DNA from: Bacteroidales bacterium
GTDB lineage: Bacteria > Bacteroidota > Bacteroidia > Bacteroidales > UBA1715
Length of the DNA stretch: 42,583 nt
Direction: 5' to 3'
NCBI GenBank assembly: GCA_024409235.1
Contig: JAKSUA010000021.1
Coordinates: 1-42,583 of the forward strand
This document shows, piece after piece, positions 35,601 to 42,583 of this stretch. Each line of letters opens with the position of its first letter. Position 1 is the first letter of the stretch. The position numbers and the translations under genes are program-made. The notes beneath the pieces are model-generated. The model did not search any database. It had not been told where the DNA came from and saw only the letters and a list, made by a program, of their open reading frames with translations.

Positions 35601-37010
35601 TCTGACGGCAGTATGCTGGTTGATTATACCAATGTTCCATATTTGTTTTCGGGAAAACTGAAAGCGAGAAAAACAAGGTTCTTTTTCACAGATTTTGTTA
35701 TTACTGACCCTCAAAAAAATAAAGGACAAATCTTCGGCTATATTGATTTGGTTGACATTACGAATCCTCAATATGTGATTGATGTTCAGACATCAAAACT
35801 GCTTGTGATGAAAACTACAGCGAAGGAGAATGACTACTTTTATGGTACGATATATTATGATGGTACTGCAAAAATTGAAGGCGATTTGAATGCGACAACA
35901 ATTTCAGGGCAGGGAAAAACGTTGGAAAATACCGTATGTAGCATTCCGGTAAGCTATTCGGAGTTATCGGGAGCTTACGATTTCTTGTATTTTTCCAATG
36001 ATTCTGTAGCAGTGCCTGTTTTTGAGGAACAGAATTCATCGTCGGACATATCTATAAATCTTGTGGTTGACATAACCCCGGACGCTCAGGCTCAGATAAT
36101 TTTTGATCCGCGTGTAGGCGATGTCATAAAAGCCCGCGGTAACGGAAACTTGCAGGTAAAGATGGATCATTCAGGTGATTTGGCTATTTATGGAAAATAT
36201 CAGATAGAGGAAGGAGATTATCTATTCACGCTTAAAAATCTGATAAACAAAAAATTAATCATACAAAAAGGTGGAACGATACTTTGGAACGGTGATCCGT
36301 TGAATGCTCAGGTTGATTTGTTGGCGAATTATGAAACGAAGGCTTCTCCGCAGCCGTTGTTTGACAGTACGGTAAGTATTTCCAAGCGTATTCCGGTAAC
36401 CTGTCAGGCACGTTTACAGAATAACTTGCTTTCGCCTGATATTTCTTACGACATTCTTGTTCCGTCGTCAGCTACGCAGGTTTCCGAAGTGCTTTCAACC
36501 TTAAGTGAAGATGAAAAAACACTTCAGTTCTTCTCCATGATGCTGCAAAGTGCATTTATGTCGGTAAATTCACAATCTGGAGTAGGAGGTTCGTTGTCAT
36601 TTGAAGTATTGAGTAATCAGATAAACAACATGCTTTCGCAGATTGATCCGAATATGGATGTGAGTGTGAATTACCGTATGGGGACCGACAATGTAACCAA
36701 CAGTGAATTTGAATTTGGTGTTTCCCGTCAGTTTTGGAATGATAGAATCTTAGTGAATGTGAACGGATTTACTGATTTTGGTGGAAATGGCAGTAACGAT
36801 GCCGCCGACAACCAGTCGCAGTCCGGAGAATTTTATGGAAACGTTTCCGTAGAAATGAAAGTCAATAAAAAAGGGACATTAAAGGTGAAAGGTTTCTCTC
36901 GAAGCAATGACGATGAATTGTCTGAAAAACAAGGGAATACGAACGGAGTAGGATTTTCGTTTACGAAAAACTTCAATACACTGAAAGATTTGTTCCGAAA
37001 GGAAGAATAA
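32643..37010 (+). CDS. tamB: TamB/AsmA-like envelope lipid-transport or assembly protein
   Basis: This is a 1455-residue protein. One N-terminal membrane helix (about residues 9-33, GWTFGLFLAMVIAAFLLLHI) anchors it in the inner membrane. The following AVQKHLTERVTVKLGSMIGM is the AsmA-like opening, and the rest is a long beta-rich groove predicted to span the periplasm. The C-terminus (about residues 1050-1455) is the DUF490/TamB domain: ISINLVVDITPDAQAQIIFD, then GNGNLQVKMDHSGDLAIYGKYQIEEGDY and the final barrel-like FEFGVSRQFW. Such proteins move phospholipids or assist outer-membrane assembly. I infer a TTG start at 32643: the earlier TTG at 32589 is the -33 box, and the next ATG at 32703 would cut into the helix. 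Confidence 0.85.
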   Translation: MSVLKRILKITGWTFGLFLAMVIAAFLLLHIPAVQKHLTERVTVKLGSMIGMKVSVGKVYPIFWEGLALKDVSILTEQNDTVLVASGILATLHSVNMDSSYVSLSKVQLNDPDIRVAFDSAGVLNISSILQAFQSSDTTSDICFEIEDIAVRNARFSFNDFTENQHISHGVNFSNIVVSDLFIQAHSFRMCKGTYNLAVDKLSCKEQSGFQLQYLHTLATVCDSIIRCDDITIYTPETKLSANYFEMKYDSFSSFSDFCDKVYLSADLNRTTTTLHDISYFAEPLKDMPYSFSVEGLIEGTVSDFKAKNLHIGYGRSTQFVGNVSATGLPNVDNVKFTVDAQKVETNIFDITHTRIPPFAEEQYVSLPDVLKNLTYYIYVGTVKGSLSELLAKGNLITNAGKLSADACLKQDKTSTCSGTIAFDNFNLSKLLSSSLIGTTTGTLNVDASFNSDSLITAKVVGGLDKIECNDYAYSNLDIDGVFSTRRFFGRLGIDDPNLAMRFGGMVDISKDIPEFRFKSKVQKANLNELHLFEDSLSNVAFSLDVDFQGDKIDDMCGDVSIRDFQYSNARGQVSTKNIALNVSNDGQFRNINLYSAFVDAAVKCRGKYEDLANNLLAIVNRHVSFSPKAGQVSGKECDFLAQVEVKNIDTLFSLVRSDFRIENGSTITAKYVGADTLCDVYVNSPKITFKDFPMYNCDIRAFGSNYNLFLDSRIFLDTIKPRTMHAEANEVKIIGSVKNNAIDLESNWYYDNMLKTKGSLSVLGEMISRGEGNMPKLNMQLRPTNVWFNDSLWNVSGSTVVIDTTSIAITGFDMNKDDKKITVDGIISQNPEDYIVVNVQNYDLIELKSFIKNQNVRLSGPVQGSVRLKNLYATPLVFANVSSSAFTFNEHLLGELKLRSLWENKQKALLMRMSVGNMDTTIAVRGKYVPTTDSLHFDVSLHKLQLETFAEILNGVMNDMAGVANGTVYVDGTMQELQYSGEIDVSDGSMLVDYTNVPYLFSGKLKARKTRFFFTDFVITDPQKNKGQIFGYIDLVDITNPQYVIDVQTSKLLVMKTTAKENDYFYGTIYYDGTAKIEGDLNATTISGQGKTLENTVCSIPVSYSELSGAYDFLYFSNDSVAVPVFEEQNSSSDISINLVVDITPDAQAQIIFDPRVGDVIKARGNGNLQVKMDHSGDLAIYGKYQIEEGDYLFTLKNLINKKLIIQKGGTILWNGDPLNAQVDLLANYETKASPQPLFDSTVSISKRIPVTCQARLQNNLLSPDISYDILVPSSATQVSEVLSTLSEDEKTLQFFSMMLQSAFMSVNSQSGVGGSLSFEVLSNQINNMLSQIDPNMDVSVNYRMGTDNVTNSEFEFGVSRQFWNDRILVNVNGFTDFGGNGSNDAADNQSQSGEFYGNVSVEMKVNKKGTLKVKGFSRSNDDELSEKQGNTNGVGFSFTKNFNTLKDLFRKEE

Positions 37011-37150
37011 TCTGATGGTTCCAGAAAGAGATAAGCTTTTTTCTAAAATAAAGATTGATATAGCCAATTCTAAATACAATTTGTATTTGAAAAACATGCA
37101 TAAATTCATTAAAGAGAATAGTTAAACTTTTTAAAAAAGAAAATAATTTA
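37011..37150. other. AT-rich intergenic region
   Basis: There are 140 bases between the TamB-like gene and the adhesin. The only structure seen is an AT-only inverted repeat AAATACAA-T-TTGTATTT at 37072-37088, too weak to call a terminator and possibly an operator. No clear TAnnTTTG promoter was found. Confidence 0.4.
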
Positions 37151-39295
37151 TTGTATATTAATATAAAATCGAAATTCTTTACAATCATATTATTTGTAAT
37201 AAGCTCAGTATCATCATTTGCATTAGAAAAAATTACATCAGAAAATTACGAAAGCTATGGTTTTACTTCTGAAAATTATTCAGAATATCTTGGCTATTAT
37301 GCTATTTCTAATTCTACAGATTTATCTGATTTTTCAGCTTTGGGAAGCGGATTGAAAAGTGCTGTATTGACTACAGATATTGATATGAGTGGGATTGCCT
37401 GGAATCCTATAGGAAGCTCGCAACATTTTACCGGTATTTTTGACGGTAATTGTCATGTTATAAAAAATCTATCTGCAGCAAAAACGTATTATAGTGGGTT
37501 GTTTGCAGATGTTGAAAATGCAGAAATAAAAAATCTTGGCTTAGAGAATGTTACATTCTCTTCTCAAATGTATTGTGGAGGTATTTGTGCTTATGCTTCT
37601 TCAACAACTATCAGTAATTGTTTTGTGTCAGGAAAAATTTCTATTACAAAGATTTTGAGTGTAAATTCCGGTGCAATGGCAGGAGGAATTTGTGGTGGTG
37701 GAGGTAGTAATATAACTATTCAAAATTGTTATTGTACTGCTACTGTCTCTGGTGTTTCAAAAGCTTATTTAGGTGCCTTTTGTTCTATTCCCGTAACAGT
37801 GGAAAATTGTTATTGTTTGTCAGAGAATACCTCACAGTTAAGTTTATACGGTGTAAGTTCTAAAAACGCAGAAGAATTTAATAGTGGAAAGATTTGTTAT
37901 TTACTAAACAATTCTGATTCCGAAGGCGTTTGGCGTCAAACATTAGGTGTTGATGAATTTCCTGTGTTAAGTTCTTCTCATGCAAAGGTGTATGGTAATG
38001 CTCCTTGTATAACGCAATATGCGAACGAGGTCTTGCCTCATCATGAGCACTCTTTTGACGAACTATTAATTTGTAAGAATTGTGGATTAGCATCAGATGT
38101 TCCTGAATTACAAGAGAATGATTTCTATCGTATTGAAAGATTAGGCCATTTGTATTGGTTCGCTCAACAAGTGAATTATGCAAACAACAATATAAAAGCC
38201 GAGTTGGCGAACGATATCGTTGTAAATGAATCTGTATTAGATGAACTTGGAAACTTGATAACTTCTGTAGAAAATCTAAAACAATGGGAACCAATAGGGA
38301 CAAATGAAAGTCATTTTTCTGGAGAATTTGATGGCAATGGTTTTGCAATAAGGGGAATGTATCTAAATTCTGAAGATGCAGAATGCGTTGGATTATTTGG
38401 TTATTGTGAGAATGCTATTATAAAAAATGTTGGGGTAGAGGATACTTATTTTCGTGGTATTAATGTAGGGGGAATTTGTGCTTATGTGGAGGGGGAAATA
38501 GTAATAAGGAATTGCTATAACAAAGGAAGATTGTATGGAACAATGGAGAGTGTAGGAGGAATAATTGGTTGTATAAAAAATACCTCTATTCAAGAAGAAA
38601 GATTAATAGAGGGTTGTTTTAATGAAGGAATTATTGAAGGCGAGGCTTATGCTGGTGGAATTGTCGGAGAAATGTATGGAGGTTCTATAATTAGATGTTT
38701 TAACAAAGGAATTGTTGTTAGCAATAATATGCCATGTGGCGGTATTGTTGGGGTTGCTCAAGCTTATGGTTGTGGCAATGTTGTACAAAATTGCTATAAT
38801 TGGGGCAATGTGGAACAAAAAGGAGGCGCACCTGTTGCTGGAATAGTTGGATATCCTGTAAATCCAGATAATCAAAGTTTGATTTTAAAGTCTTGTTATA
38901 GCCTTGGAAAAATTAGTGCTGCTACCTATTCTGATTATAATATTGGTGGAATTTATGGTCTTCGTATGGCTATTAATTCTATAAAATATTGTTATTATCT
39001 AAAAGCATCTGTTAGTAACGACAACGGGTTGGTGGAGAATATATTTGAAGGTATCGCAGAAGCAAAGACGATTAAACAATTTAATAGCGGTGAGATTTGT
39101 TATAAGATGAATGAATCTTCATCCGAAAAACCAACATGGTTTCAATATATTAACGTGGATTCATTACCTAATTGGGATACAACAAGTAGAAAAGTTTATT
39201 ATGATGTATGGAATGATTATTATTACAACAAATTGACGTTACAAGTTTCTGAGAGTGAGTATGGTGAAGTAGTTTCAGGAGAAGGGGAGGTGTGA
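37151..39295 (+). CDS. Adhesin fragment 1: signal peptide and GLUG repeats
   Basis: These 714 codons start from TTG. The mature part has two homologous blocks. Each begins with an IGSSQHFTGIFDGNCHVIKN or IGTNESHFSGEFDGNGFAIR type unit and continues with GLUG motifs such as VGGICAYVEGEIVIRNCYNKG, AGGIVGEMYGGSIIRCFNKG and AGIVGYP. A short HEHSFDELLICKNCG segment separates the blocks. If translated alone it would enter the periplasm but lack the sorting domain needed for T9SS export. The DNA is AT-rich (18 G+C of 60 at 38881-38940). Confidence 0.7.
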   Translation: MYINIKSKFFTIILFVISSVSSFALEKITSENYESYGFTSENYSEYLGYYAISNSTDLSDFSALGSGLKSAVLTTDIDMSGIAWNPIGSSQHFTGIFDGNCHVIKNLSAAKTYYSGLFADVENAEIKNLGLENVTFSSQMYCGGICAYASSTTISNCFVSGKISITKILSVNSGAMAGGICGGGGSNITIQNCYCTATVSGVSKAYLGAFCSIPVTVENCYCLSENTSQLSLYGVSSKNAEEFNSGKICYLLNNSDSEGVWRQTLGVDEFPVLSSSHAKVYGNAPCITQYANEVLPHHEHSFDELLICKNCGLASDVPELQENDFYRIERLGHLYWFAQQVNYANNNIKAELANDIVVNESVLDELGNLITSVENLKQWEPIGTNESHFSGEFDGNGFAIRGMYLNSEDAECVGLFGYCENAIIKNVGVEDTYFRGINVGGICAYVEGEIVIRNCYNKGRLYGTMESVGGIIGCIKNTSIQEERLIEGCFNEGIIEGEAYAGGIVGEMYGGSIIRCFNKGIVVSNNMPCGGIVGVAQAYGCGNVVQNCYNWGNVEQKGGAPVAGIVGYPVNPDNQSLILKSCYSLGKISAATYSDYNIGGIYGLRMAINSIKYCYYLKASVSNDNGLVENIFEGIAEAKTIKQFNSGEICYKMNESSSEKPTWFQYINVDSLPNWDTTSRKVYYDVWNDYYYNKLTLQVSESEYGEVVSGEGEV

Positions 39296-39379
39296 ACAAC
39301 AGAAATTGTTCCCGTAAAAGTAGAACCTAAAAATGGATATGAGTTTGTACGATGGAGTACGGGGGAAACAGAAAATCCG

Positions 39380-41155
39380 TTGATGGTGACAATGTTGTAT
39401 GACACTGTACTCACAGCTATTTATGCTCCGAAACCATATACAATTACATATGTATTAAATGGAGGTGTTTTTGAAGGGGAATATGTGTCACAATATCTAT
39501 ATAAAAATGGAGTTGTTTTGCCTAAGAATGCACAAAACGAGGTTTTTTCATTTGCTGGCTGGTATGAAACTCCAACATTTGTTACTCAAGAAGTGTCCGC
39601 TTTGTCTGAAACAGATTTTGGAGACAAAGTTTATTATGCAAAATGGATTGCAAATGATTATTCTGTTATGTACAATACGGATGGAGGTTCTATTAGTGGT
39701 GCAGTTACATCGTACACTTATGGCTATGGTCTGACACTTACGTCTGACATAACTAAGAACGGTTACACTTTTGCAGGTTGGTATGATAACGAAAAATGTG
39801 AAGGAAACCGTGTGTATTCAATTTCGATAACAGATTTCGGTAATAAGGAATATTGGGCTAAATGGACAGAGAACACGTATAATATTTCCTACGAGGTAAA
39901 CAATGGAACAATAGCCGGGGACTACGCACAGAACTATGTGTTTGGTCATGAAGTAATACTGCCAACGTCAATAAACCGTGACGGTTATGAATTTATGGGC
40001 TGGTATGTGAACTCCAACTATGACGGCGATGCGGTGCTTTCAGTGAAGAAGTCAGACTATGGCAATAAGACATATTATGCAAAATGGTCCGCTAAGACCT
40101 ATTCAGTGCTGTACAGAACAGACGGCGGAACTGTTTCCGGCGCTGTGTCCTCTTACGTTTGTGGCAATGGTTTGACGTTACCGTCAGATGCGGAAAAAAC
40201 GGGACATACGTTTGGTGGATGGTATGAGAATGAAGACTTTAGCGGAGACAGGGTATATTCGATTCCGGTAAGTTCATTCGGCGACAAGGAATTTTTCGCA
40301 AAATGGACTAAGAAATCGTACAATATTACGTTTGTTGTGAATGGAGGTAAGATTAGTGAGGAATATCCGAACAGCTACGCATTTGGAACGGAAACAAATC
40401 TGCCTGTAGATGTTTCCAGAGAGGGCTATACATTCAAAGGATGGTATGTGAACTCGAATTTCGACGGCGTTCCTGTGGAATATATCGATGAAAATGATTA
40501 CGGAAACAAGGTGTACTGGGCGCGTTGGATTATAAACAACTATGAGATCTCTGCCTCGTATGATATTCTTCAGGGCTATGTTGAAGGTCTCGGGCGTTAC
40601 GAGTATAATTCAGAGGTAACATTAATCGCACACCCAGATGAGGAATACGAATTTGTAGAATGGCGTTTAGCAGACGGCGAAATCGAGCAGACGCCTGGAT
40701 TATCCCTTAAGGATTCCATAATCAGCTTAACGGCAAAGGGTAATGTTATGTTCAATGTAGTATTTAAGCAAAAAGAGCAGGTTTATCCTATTGATATTCT
40801 TCAGATAGATACTCTAAAAACAGAAGTGGAGGTTCAGCCAATAGACATAACAGGCTTATTTAAGACGAGTGAAGGAACAGAACCAACTTATTCAGTAAAG
40901 AGTTCTTCACCGAACGTTGTGAGCGCAATAGTTCAGGAAGGCAAGTTATTCTTAACGACATTCTCATACAGAGGCAAGGCAAGCATAATTGTAACAGCTA
41001 AGTTGCCGAATGGGGAAAAGGCGTCTTTGACGGCAGATGTGATTGTAGAATATAACTGCGAGATGAATATAGCGGAAACGATAACAAACGTGTCCTGCTA
41101 CGGTGAATCCGATGGAAAGATAGAACTAACATCAGATAAGTCATATAAATATTAG
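39380..41155 (+). CDS. Adhesin fragment 2: Listeria-Bacteroides repeats
   Basis: These 591 codons run from ATG 39380, in the same frame as fragment 1; the 28 codons between TGA and this ATG still encode matching sequence (VEPKNGYEFVRWSTGE). It contains five repeats of about 74 residues (YxVxYxTDGG...GYxFxGWYxN...YxxKxYYAKW), one divergent repeat, an Ig-like segment and the beginning of a SprB-like repeat (ITNVSCYGESDGKIELTSD). There is no signal peptide and no sorting domain, so this piece alone cannot be exported by known routes. The ATG is probably an internal Met and not a true start. Confidence 0.55.
   Translation: MMVTMLYDTVLTAIYAPKPYTITYVLNGGVFEGEYVSQYLYKNGVVLPKNAQNEVFSFAGWYETPTFVTQEVSALSETDFGDKVYYAKWIANDYSVMYNTDGGSISGAVTSYTYGYGLTLTSDITKNGYTFAGWYDNEKCEGNRVYSISITDFGNKEYWAKWTENTYNISYEVNNGTIAGDYAQNYVFGHEVILPTSINRDGYEFMGWYVNSNYDGDAVLSVKKSDYGNKTYYAKWSAKTYSVLYRTDGGTVSGAVSSYVCGNGLTLPSDAEKTGHTFGGWYENEDFSGDRVYSIPVSSFGDKEFFAKWTKKSYNITFVVNGGKISEEYPNSYAFGTETNLPVDVSREGYTFKGWYVNSNFDGVPVEYIDENDYGNKVYWARWIINNYEISASYDILQGYVEGLGRYEYNSEVTLIAHPDEEYEFVEWRLADGEIEQTPGLSLKDSIISLTAKGNVMFNVVFKQKEQVYPIDILQIDTLKTEVEVQPIDITGLFKTSEGTEPTYSVKSSSPNVVSAIVQEGKLFLTTFSYRGKASIIVTAKLPNGEKASLTADVIVEYNCEMNIAETITNVSCYGESDGKIELTSDKSYKY
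39437..40540 (+). repeat. Five tandem Listeria-Bacteroides (Flg_new-type) protein repeats
   Basis: Five units of about 221 bases each begin at YTITYV, YSVMYN, YNISYE, YSVLYR and YNITFV. Units 2 and 4 share YSVxYxTDGGxxSGAVxSY, and units 3 and 5 share FxGWYVNSNxDG, showing that a two-unit block was duplicated. The coding repeats are diverged at the DNA level. Confidence 0.85.
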
Positions 41156-41185
41156 TGGCAGGGATTTGACAACACCACGGGTATA

Positions 41186-42325
41186 ATGACTGGATTAAAT
41201 TCAGGAAATTATATAGTGATGATTACGGACGACCGCAACTGCCAGGAGTTACGTGTTTACACGGTGGAACAACCTTCTGAAATAAAGATAACGGTTTCCA
41301 TAACAAATCCTCGCTGCGGTGAAGAAAGTAAAATAGAACTGAACACTGAAGGTACATACAACTATCTTTGGAACACTGGCTCAACAGAAAAAGATCTGAT
41401 AGGAGCGGAAGTTGGAGATTATCATGTAACGGTGACTGATCCGTCAAACGGCTGTAAGACAGAATTGTCCCCAAGTCTGAAATTGTCTATAGAACAGCCA
41501 GAGATTTCTCTTGTCACAGTCAGCAAAGAGACAGGAAAGAACTTGGTTGTTTGGGTCCGTGAGTCAACAGACCAGATAGATTATTATACGATTTACCGAG
41601 AAGAGGCTGAAGGTTACAGGGCAATTTCCACAGTATCCTACAAAGATATAAGTGTGTACGTGGACGAAGAAGCCGATCCTAACGTAACATCGTGGAGCTA
41701 TAAAATTTCCGCAACGGATTACTGCGGAAATGAAACAGAACTGAGCAGTCCGCACAGAACACTGTTCTTGCAGAAGGGCTTAGGCATGCTGGGTGCCATA
41801 AACTTGAATTGGACACCGTATGAAGGTATAGAATACAGCTCATATTATATTATCCGTGAGGTTAGCGTATTAGGTCTGTTGCATAAACGTGACACAATAA
41901 CAACGCTACCAACTTCAATTCACGAATATACAGATCTGATACCTGCGATAGGAACATGTAATTATTATGTAGGAATAAAGCTGCCTAATGTGGTAAATCC
42001 AAAAGAATTCCTGAAAGCAGAGTCGGGACCTTTTGTGATGGCGATATCCAACATAGCGGAAGCAGAGAACGAAGAACAGCCATCGGATACAACTGAGACA
42101 GCGTTAGAATCTGTGTCGGGAGTCTTGCCTTCGGTATCAGTACAGGGAATGAATATAATTGTGAAGAAAGCTTGCAGCAGAGATGTTGAGATTTACGATA
42201 TTACTGGTCGTACAGTAGAAACACGTGCAAAAGTTCAGAACGAATACGAGCAGATACCTATGAAAGCAAAAGGAGTTTATCTAGTCTTTGTAGGTAAACA
42301 GGCTTTTGAGGTTTTGATTAAATAA
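41186..42325 (+). CDS. Adhesin fragment 3: SprB-like repeat, fibronectin-like domains and T9SS sorting domain
   Basis: These 379 codons are in the same frame as fragments 1 and 2. SprB-like pattern: LNSGNYIVMITDDRNCQELR, then a second repeat YNYLWNTGSTEKDLIGAEVG with DYHVTVTDPSNGCKTEL. Two fibronectin type III-like domains follow (DYYTIYREEAEGYRAISTVS and YSSYYIIREVSVLGLLHKRD). The final 75 residues, with MNIIVKKACSRDVEIYDITG and KAKGVYLVFVGKQAFEVLIK, are a type A T9SS sorting domain. It lacks a signal peptide. It ends at a strong terminator. Confidence 0.6.
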   Translation: MTGLNSGNYIVMITDDRNCQELRVYTVEQPSEIKITVSITNPRCGEESKIELNTEGTYNYLWNTGSTEKDLIGAEVGDYHVTVTDPSNGCKTELSPSLKLSIEQPEISLVTVSKETGKNLVVWVRESTDQIDYYTIYREEAEGYRAISTVSYKDISVYVDEEADPNVTSWSYKISATDYCGNETELSSPHRTLFLQKGLGMLGAINLNWTPYEGIEYSSYYIIREVSVLGLLHKRDTITTLPTSIHEYTDLIPAIGTCNYYVGIKLPNVVNPKEFLKAESGPFVMAISNIAEAENEEQPSDTTETALESVSGVLPSVSVQGMNIIVKKACSRDVEIYDITGRTVETRAKVQNEYEQIPMKAKGVYLVFVGKQAFEVLIK

Positions 42326-42343
42326 GAATTATTACAGCTAGAT

Positions 42344-42373
42344 AAAAAAGGGGGATGAAAATCCCCCTTTTTT
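42344..42373 (+). terminator. Intrinsic terminator after the adhesin gene
   Basis: The stem GGGGGAT / ATCCCCC has a GAAA tetraloop, preceded by A6 and followed by a T11 run with only the first six paired. It is 19 bases after the final stop codon. Its presence shows that the C-terminal fragment marks the original gene end. Confidence 0.92.
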
Positions 42374-42583
42374 TGTGGGTAATCCTATATCATTTTGGGC
42401 TGTTTTTTCAATTTAATTCAAAAAATGGGTATTGTTGTTTTCTATTATGTTATGCTAGTCCTTAGAAAATAAGGCATACAAACGGTTTTTTTAAGAGATG
42501 ACACAATTTTAACCCGCTGTCTGTCAATAACTTGTTAAAATTATTAAAAAAAAGTGTAAAAAAAGTTTGCGGGAACGAAAAAG
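42374..42583. other. AT-rich intergenic region at window end
   Basis: There is no coding sequence. The last 55 bases hold TTG (42532-42534), a long A-rich run and GTTTGCGGGAACG. The A-tracts upstream of a TTTGCGG box resemble the leader of a strongly expressed (perhaps stable RNA) gene beyond the edge, but the spacing does not match a clean TTG/TAnnTTTG pair, so no promoter is called. Confidence 0.3.

Larger units (their letters stand above)
37151..42325 (+). pseudogene. T9SS-exported repeat adhesin, interrupted by two in-frame stop codons
   Basis: A single frame of 1725 codons is broken only by TGA at 39293-39295 and TAG at 41153-41155; the three pieces are all in the same frame and similarity continues across both stops. 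Order: signal peptide (residues about 1-24), two GLUG-rich blocks, five Listeria-Bacteroides repeats, a divergent InlB-like repeat, an Ig-like domain, two SprB-like repeats (the second stop falls in the first), a fibronectin-like segment and a T9SS type A sorting domain. Only the first piece has a signal peptide and only the last has the sorting domain. The start is TTG 37151 at best; ATT at 37157 precedes a perfect signal peptide, suggesting a lost ATG. Function when intact: probably a cell-surface adhesin. Confidence 0.75.

Noticed and set aside
37072..37088. Inverted repeat AAATACAA-T-TTGTATTT as terminator of the TamB-like gene
   Set aside because: The stem contains almost only A-T pairs and is not followed by a T tract, so it is too weak to call.
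37151..42325. Genetic code reassignment of TGA or TAG
   Set aside because: TGA and TAG end other good genes in the window (for example TGA in the ATGA overlaps at 8243 and 12713, TAG at 4453 and 24946), so the interruptions are local to this gene.
1..42583. CRISPR arrays, insertion sequences, integrases or phage genes
   Set aside because: No regularly spaced direct repeats, transposase or integrase motifs, or terminal inverted repeats were seen on reading the window.

Overview
The window looks like a chromosomal segment from a Bacteroidota bacterium, most likely of order Bacteroidales; genus cannot be read from it. The evidence is the Bacteroidota-type promoters (TTG, about 19-20 bases, TAnnTTTG), the lack of Shine-Dalgarno sequences, the AT-rich base composition, a type IX secretion (T9SS) C-terminal sorting domain, and many Bacteroidales-type families (DUF4422, DUF6769, a CusA-TolC fusion, SiaB/SiaC). 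The cut-off GH94 cellobiose phosphorylase at the left edge and a GH43 enzyme fit a fibre-degrading gut or rumen lifestyle (inference).

Region 1 (1-722, minus) is the N-terminal part of cellobiose phosphorylase. Region 2 (about 828-15970, plus) is a surface-polysaccharide operon of 15 tightly packed genes behind one recognisable promoter, closed by a perfect hairpin terminator. It encodes a Wzx flippase, a hexapeptide acetyltransferase, a Wzy-like polymerase, a DUF4422 glycosyltransferase, a nonulosonate synthase without SAF domain, a CMP-nonulosonate synthetase fused to a HAD phosphatase, a DUF115/MptE-like putative nonulosonate transferase, two GT4 glycosyltransferases, an SGNH-hydrolase lipoprotein, a probable outer-membrane barrel, a membrane acyltransferase, UDP-galactopyranose mutase, GDP-mannose 4,6-dehydratase and GDP-fucose synthase. 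The predicted glycan contains a nonulosonic acid (KDN-type is favoured because no NeuC epimerase is present), galactofuranose and fucose, with acyl decoration. No initiating sugar-phosphate transferase and no Wza/Wzc export genes are in the window.

Region 3 (15986-23382, minus) has purB and then a heavy-metal efflux operon: a His-rich small protein, a CusA/CzcA RND pump fused to its TolC-like outer-membrane channel, and a CusB-like lipoprotein adaptor. Region 4 (23416-25696, plus) is GH43 plus an EI24 membrane protein. Region 5 (25693-28939, minus) is a five-gene operon centred on a VTC-type polyphosphate polymerase domain protein and a DUF4956 membrane protein, with DUF2490 and two small exported proteins. 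Region 6 (29090-32575) holds small exported proteins, a standalone SiaC (DUF1987), a SiaB-type kinase fused to a second SiaC domain, and tsaD. Region 7 (32589-37010, plus) is a TamB-like giant. Region 8 (37151-42373, plus) is a large T9SS-exported repeat protein (GLUG, Listeria-Bacteroides repeats, SprB-like repeats, sorting domain). Its frame is interrupted by in-frame TGA and TAG, it has no ATG start, and it shows a compositional seam; it is best read as a recently inactivated or recombining adhesin gene.

The most unusual items are the SiaB-SiaC fusion beside a free SiaC, the VTC/DUF4956 envelope operon, the RND pump with an apparent buried signal peptide, the KDN-like sugar module with its own candidate transferase, and the split adhesin.
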